23,933 nt of DNA from JACPIN01 sp964367085 (GTDB lineage: Archaea; Nanobdellota; Nanobdellia; SCGC-AAA011-G17; ARS1403): the NCBI GenBank assembly GCA_964367085.1, contig CAYIWL010000008.1:1-23933 (forward strand), given 5' to 3'. Shown here in pieces: positions 21,421 to 23,933 of the stretch (its first letter is position 1; the number at the start of each line of letters is the position of its first letter). Below the pieces are notes generated by a model. It was not told the origin of the DNA, did no database searches, and was given only the letters and a program-made list of their open reading frames with translations. The position numbers were made by a program, and so were the translations under genes.

Positions 21421-21552
21421 TTGAATTTTATAGAAGAAGCATATCTCAGAAGATTTATCGGAAATATAAAGGGACTACATTCGGGGGGGGTATCTCAGGA
21501 AGGGCTTGGAGAGTTAAACCAGTATTTAAAAGAAAGATTTAAAACTGGCTAA
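21421..21552 (+). CDS. possible 43-residue protein or gene remnant with TTG start
   Basis: From TTG 21421, preceded by AGGGG, the frame reads (M)NFIEEAYLRRFIGNIKGLHS, then GGVSQEGLGELNQYLKERFK and TG, ending just before the convergent recombinase stop. The sequence is coding-like across an 8-G run (21483-21490) without a break. The frame is open further upstream, to about 21354, without an ATG. It may be a small gene with a TTG start or the C-terminus of a lost gene. Confidence 0.35.
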   Translation: MNFIEEAYLRRFIGNIKGLHSGGVSQEGLGELNQYLKERFKTG

Positions 21553-21558
21553 AAATTT

Positions 21559-22371
21559 TTAATCCCTAGGGCTCTTAACATTCTTCAATGTCTTTGTAGA
21601 GACTTTTGTGTAGATTTGCGTGGTTTCCAGATTCTCGTGAGCTAATAACTCCTGGATAACTCTCAGATCATATCCGTCTTCAAGCAAATGCGTTGCGAAA
21701 CTGTGCCTGAGTAAATGAGGATAAACGTTTTTATTGCTTAAACCTTTTAATAATTCCTTAACGTCTCTATGCAAAGTCCTTGTTGTTATGTGGGCTCCAT
21801 TTCTTCCCTGGAAGATATATTCTCCTTGTCTTGGCCAGGATTTGAGGTCTTCAACTAGTTTACTTGATAAAATGATCATTCTATCTTTCCCTCCTTTGCC
21901 TCTTTTTAGATGACCTGTTTTTTCATTCAAGTTTAAATCACCCCATTTCAAAGAAGCGCACTCACTAACTCTTAATCCTGAAGAGTACATGAACTCTGTT
22001 GCTAACTTTGCTCTGGTTAAGTAAGCATTGTCCAATACATTGTTAATTTCCTCTTTCGTCAGAACAGAAGGAAGTTTTCTTTCTTTCTTTGTTTTCGGGA
22101 TATCACTTGTAAAAAGTCCTTTTTTTAACAGCTTATCGTAAAAGAATTTCAATGAAGATTTTGCTAGAGCTATTGTTGCCTGATTATTGCCGTTTTTGAT
22201 TAAATTAGATAAGTATATTTTGATGTCTTCTGTAGTAATGTTTTTGGGCTGCTTTTTTATAAAATTCAGAAAGTCGATGTTTCTTGCAGTATAGACTTTT
22301 ATTGTTCTCTCTGAAGCTCCCTGCAACCTTAATTCTGTTTCTATTTTTTGAGAGATCTCTTCTTGGTTCAT
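21559..22371 (-). CDS. xerA: XerA-like tyrosine recombinase
   Basis: 270 residues from ATG 22371, preceded by AGAGG; an in-frame TTG at 22392 would add seven. The N-terminal SAM-like core-binding domain (about 1-95) contains ASERTIKVYTARNIDFLNFI. The catalytic domain has the first Arg in SSGLRVSECASLKW, then HLLRHSFATHLLEDG (H-x-x-R), the second His in LLAHENLETTQ and the nucleophile Tyr in IYTKVS. Archaeal XerA resolves chromosome dimers at a dif site; phage-like integrases look similar. Lack of phage genes and full-length single-gene context favour XerA. No dif site was recognised nearby. Confidence 0.87.
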   Translation of the reverse strand: MNQEEISQKIETELRLQGASERTIKVYTARNIDFLNFIKKQPKNITTEDIKIYLSNLIKNGNNQATIALAKSSLKFFYDKLLKKGLFTSDIPKTKKERKLPSVLTKEEINNVLDNAYLTRAKLATEFMYSSGLRVSECASLKWGDLNLNEKTGHLKRGKGGKDRMIILSSKLVEDLKSWPRQGEYIFQGRNGAHITTRTLHRDVKELLKGLSNKNVYPHLLRHSFATHLLEDGYDLRVIQELLAHENLETTQIYTKVSTKTLKNVKSPRD

Positions 22372-22418
22372 ATCTGCCTCTTTGTCTGACAATGTGTATT
22401 ATAAGACATTACTTATAT

Positions 22419-22448
22419 ATCTTGTTATTAAGGCTTGTAGTGGCAAAA
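22419..22448 (-). promoter_or_regulatory. promoter block upstream of xerA, shared with 23690-23719
   Basis: On the minus strand GCCACTACAAGC (22444-22433) is followed by an AT-rich CTTAATAACAAG. 23 of 30 positions match the block at 23690-23719 in front of another gene, suggesting one factor acts at both. Confidence 0.45.
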
Positions 22449-22530
22449 TACGAAAATTAAGAGGGAAGAAATGCGATGTTTTAAATGTAATCTGAACTAA
22501 AATAGAATTAGTAAGAAAAAATTAAAATAT

Positions 22531-22935
22531 TTAAGCATCTAGATTTCTAGTAACTTGATGTTCCCAGTAATGGCTTGACTTTGATGGCCGGTCCTTATAG
22601 CTTTCTTGTGCTAGTTTTTCTTCTGGAATTCTGGCTGTTCTTTGCTGCACTTCTTGATCATATAAGGATTGGACTTCTGCAGGACCATAAATTGCTGTCC
22701 TTAAAGATTCTAAGAAATCATTATAATCTGTAAATGAGACCGGCCTTTCTTCCTTTGGGATTGAACGATAGCTTTCTGCTACTCTTTTTGCATCATCAAG
22801 GTTAGGAAATAAAGCCAAAGTCGAAAAAGCTTGCTGCCTTGTTAGATTCATATCCATTAAAGTTGAGACATCTTCTGCTATGCTTTCCAGGCTTATTCCT
22901 TCATTTTTGGCTGATTTTGATATTTTCTTATTCAT
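22531..22935 (-). CDS. hypothetical protein
   Basis: 134 residues, soluble, with charged ends and no Cys. Helical segments include SLESIAEDVSTLMDMNLTRQ and NLDDAKRVAESYRSIPKEER. A polar C-terminal third, rich in Gln, Arg and Ser (PSKSSHYWEHQVTRNLDA), may be disordered. It is transcribed toward xerA with 160 bases between, including xerA's own promoter. I do not recognise the family. Confidence 0.55.
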   Translation of the reverse strand: MNKKISKSAKNEGISLESIAEDVSTLMDMNLTRQQAFSTLALFPNLDDAKRVAESYRSIPKEERPVSFTDYNDFLESLRTAIYGPAEVQSLYDQEVQQRTARIPEEKLAQESYKDRPSKSSHYWEHQVTRNLDA

Positions 22936-22996
22936 CTGTTAACTAAATTTTTACCTATTATTTAAAGCTTTCTCAAAATAAAACTAATCAGAAATA

Positions 22997-23011
22997 ATTA
23001 AAAGTTTTAAT
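22997..23011. repeat. ATTAAAAGTTTTAAT palindrome, copy 1
   Basis: A near-perfect palindrome (7-bp arms around one base) overlapping the stop codon of the nucleotidyltransferase gene. An identical copy lies at 23756-23770, also just after a minus-strand stop codon. It may be part of a terminator. Confidence 0.4.
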
Positions 23012-23405
23012 ATAAAAGCTCTGAAATTAACTTTCTATTATATTTGTCGAGTAAATCCCTTACTTGGGAAGTTATTTCGAAAGAGGGTCTTTCCGGAAAC
23101 TCGTCGTAAGGCCTTACAAATACGGCTAAAGCTTCTGTTTTAGCTCTGTTTACGAAGAATTTTTGTGCCATAACCTGTTTTAAAAACCTATAATCGTCCT
23201 GATCTAGTTTGTTTCCAATAAGTAAAAGATCTAAATCTGACTCGTCATTCCCCCTCAGGATAGAACCGACAATATATGCCTCTCGTACTGTGTAATCCTC
23301 CCTGGACCCATTCCTTCTTCCTGCCCAGAAAATTGAAGCATCAACATGATACTGATAAAAACTTTTAATCTTTGCTCGAAACGTTTTATTATTAAAATAT
23401 TTAAT
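23007..23405 (-). CDS. nucleotidyltransferase-domain protein without a normal start codon
   Basis: The open frame from 23405 to TAA 23009-23007 encodes up to 132 residues. It reads IKSFYQYHVDASIFWAGRRN, then AYIVGSILRGNDESDLDLLL (the GSxxxGxxxxSDxDL metal site of minimal nucleotidyltransferases), and ends YNRKLISELLY. No ATG, GTG or TTG lies before this motif; the first Met codon is well inside the domain. ATT 23369, in a context like IKSFYQYHV, could be a rare start, or the 5' end has been lost. No HEPN partner is adjacent. The catalytic motif is intact. Confidence 0.6.
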   Translation of the reverse strand: MKYFNNKTFRAKIKSFYQYHVDASIFWAGRRNGSREDYTVREAYIVGSILRGNDESDLDLLLIGNKLDQDDYRFLKQVMAQKFFVNRAKTEALAVFVRPYDEFPERPSFEITSQVRDLLDKYNRKLISELLY

Positions 23406-23463
23406 TTAATCTAAAAAATCTAATCAAGAATATATCGAATTTCTTAAGATAAAAAAGTTTAAT

Positions 23464-23673
23464 TTAGTAACTTGATAACGAGTATTCGTATAATGATCTA
23501 TCTAATCTGTTCAAATCTAGGTTCGAGAACCCATAATTTCTCAGGTTGCTAGTAGATTCACCCATTTTTAGCCATCTGTTTGCTGTAGGCATCGGGGCTA
23601 CCAATTTAGCAAGGACTAATGTTATTAATCCCCATATGGATACAACCTCTTTGACACTTCTTTCTGTTTTCAT
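23464..23673 (-). CDS. small hypothetical protein with one hydrophobic segment
   Basis: 69 residues. After a short charged start comes one hydrophobic stretch, VVSIWGLITLVLAKLVAPM (about 10-28), possibly a membrane anchor or uncleaved signal. A polar tail rich in Asn, Leu and Tyr follows. The TATA box CTATATAAAC (23705-23696) lies about 25 bases before ATG 23673, so a leaderless transcript is expected; this is the main reason to call it. It shares its promoter block with xerA. Family unknown. Confidence 0.5.
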   Translation of the reverse strand: MKTERSVKEVVSIWGLITLVLAKLVAPMPTANRWLKMGESTSNLRNYGFSNLDLNRLDRSLYEYSLSSY

Positions 23674-23689
23674 AGCTATTTTTCAGTAA

Positions 23690-23719
23690 ACCTTGTTTAT
23701 ATAGCTTGTCGTGGCCAAA
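23690..23719 (-). promoter_or_regulatory. promoter block shared with xerA
   Basis: GCCACGACAAGC (23715-23704) is followed directly by the TATA box TATATAAACAAGG. It aligns with 22448-22419 at 23 of 30 positions and sits just ahead of the start of the 69-residue gene. Confidence 0.45.
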
Positions 23720-23755
23720 TTCTTAAATATTTTAAGAAAAAGATGGAGTTTTATG

Positions 23756-23770
23756 ATTAAAAGTTTTAAT
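23756..23770. repeat. ATTAAAAGTTTTAAT palindrome, copy 2
   Basis: Identical to 22997-23011. It lies about 22 bases beyond the stop of the gene ending at 23792, in the 3' direction of that gene, consistent with a terminator-like or regulatory role. Confidence 0.4.
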
Positions 23771-23791
23771 AAATGATTGAAATATATTATT

Positions 23792-23932
23792 TTAATTGGA
23801 AATTAAATTTTTCTTCTTTAATTTCTGATCGGCAAGGTCCTCTATTGTTCTTTGATAGTTTAGTATGGGATTAATGACTTCCGTAGCAGGTTTTATAATT
23901 TTAGTCTTAATTCTGTGAAGGACTTCCTTCGT
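23792..23932 (-). CDS. C-terminal end of a gene cut by the window edge
   Basis: A minus-strand frame enters from the window edge and reads TKEVLHRIKTKIIKPATEVI, then NPILNYQRTIEDLADQKLKK and KNLISN before TAA (23794-23792). It looks like the helical, Lys-rich tail of a real protein. A single frame is open for the whole 46 codons while the others are closed. Family not recognisable from this part. Confidence 0.5.
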   Translation of the reverse strand, partial: TKEVLHRIKTKIIKPATEVINPILNYQRTIEDLADQKLKKKNLISN

Positions 23933-23933
23933 C

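Noticed and set aside
22393..22530. dif-like recombination site next to xerA
   Set aside because: No convincing pair of 11-bp inverted arms around a 6-bp core was found; the sequence is explained by promoter elements.
23518..23536. tRNA T-arm-like GGTTCGAGAACCC
   Set aside because: No acceptor, D-arm or anticodon arm can be fitted around it, and it lies inside a plausible coding frame with its own promoter.

Overview
The window is about 24 kb of AT-rich DNA from an archaeon. The marker genes are a CDC48/VAT-type AAA ATPase, the euryarchaeal/DPANN recombinase RadB, a type IA topoisomerase with C-terminal zinc fingers, a XerA-like tyrosine recombinase, and a seryl-tRNA synthetase. Many genes have a TATA-like box 20-30 bases before the start codon and little or no leader. 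Tight packing, very small proteins, half-size MgtE proteins and many orphans suggest a reduced DPANN genome (Woesearchaeota/Pacearchaeota-like). The lineage is an inference; there is no rRNA or tRNA gene in the window to confirm it.

Layout. 1-3652: CDC48, interrupted by a 440-residue intein placed just before sensor 1 of the second ATPase domain. It is preceded in the same operon by a zinc-ribbon/AbrB-like regulator with a palindromic operator. 4050-4180: a divergent control region carrying an array of TGCACA motifs. 4245-9791: radB, two overlapping MgtE halves, then an operon running TRASH-type zinc protein, metallophosphoesterase, topA, membrane protein. 9875-11686: an orphan gene and serS. 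11897-12772: a winged-helix regulator, an orphan, and a glutaredoxin encoded with a 30-residue zinc-ribbon microprotein.

12840-13360 is a stretch of decayed or interrupted genes. It holds a small basic protein gene split by a 31-nt hairpin-bearing insert and an N-terminal fragment of radC. 13356-15687 is a restriction-modification island: an orphan plus a PD-(D/E)XK nuclease facing a beta-class DNA methyltransferase that overlaps a ribbon-helix-helix regulator. 15741-17610 holds a DUF4145 gene frameshifted at a C8 tract, two orphans and a Cas4-like nuclease. 17737-18707 is an MNT/HEPN toxin-antitoxin type pair with repeats in its promoter. 18708-21552 is mostly membrane and zinc proteins plus an HExxH protein. 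21559-23933 holds the recombinase, a nucleotidyltransferase without a usable start codon, and orphans, ending in a gene cut by the window edge.

The strongest leads are the interrupted small gene at 12850-13018, the operator ATACAC-N5-GTGTAT found at two distant loci, the TGCACA array, and several genes whose reading frames lack a normal start or break at a homopolymer.
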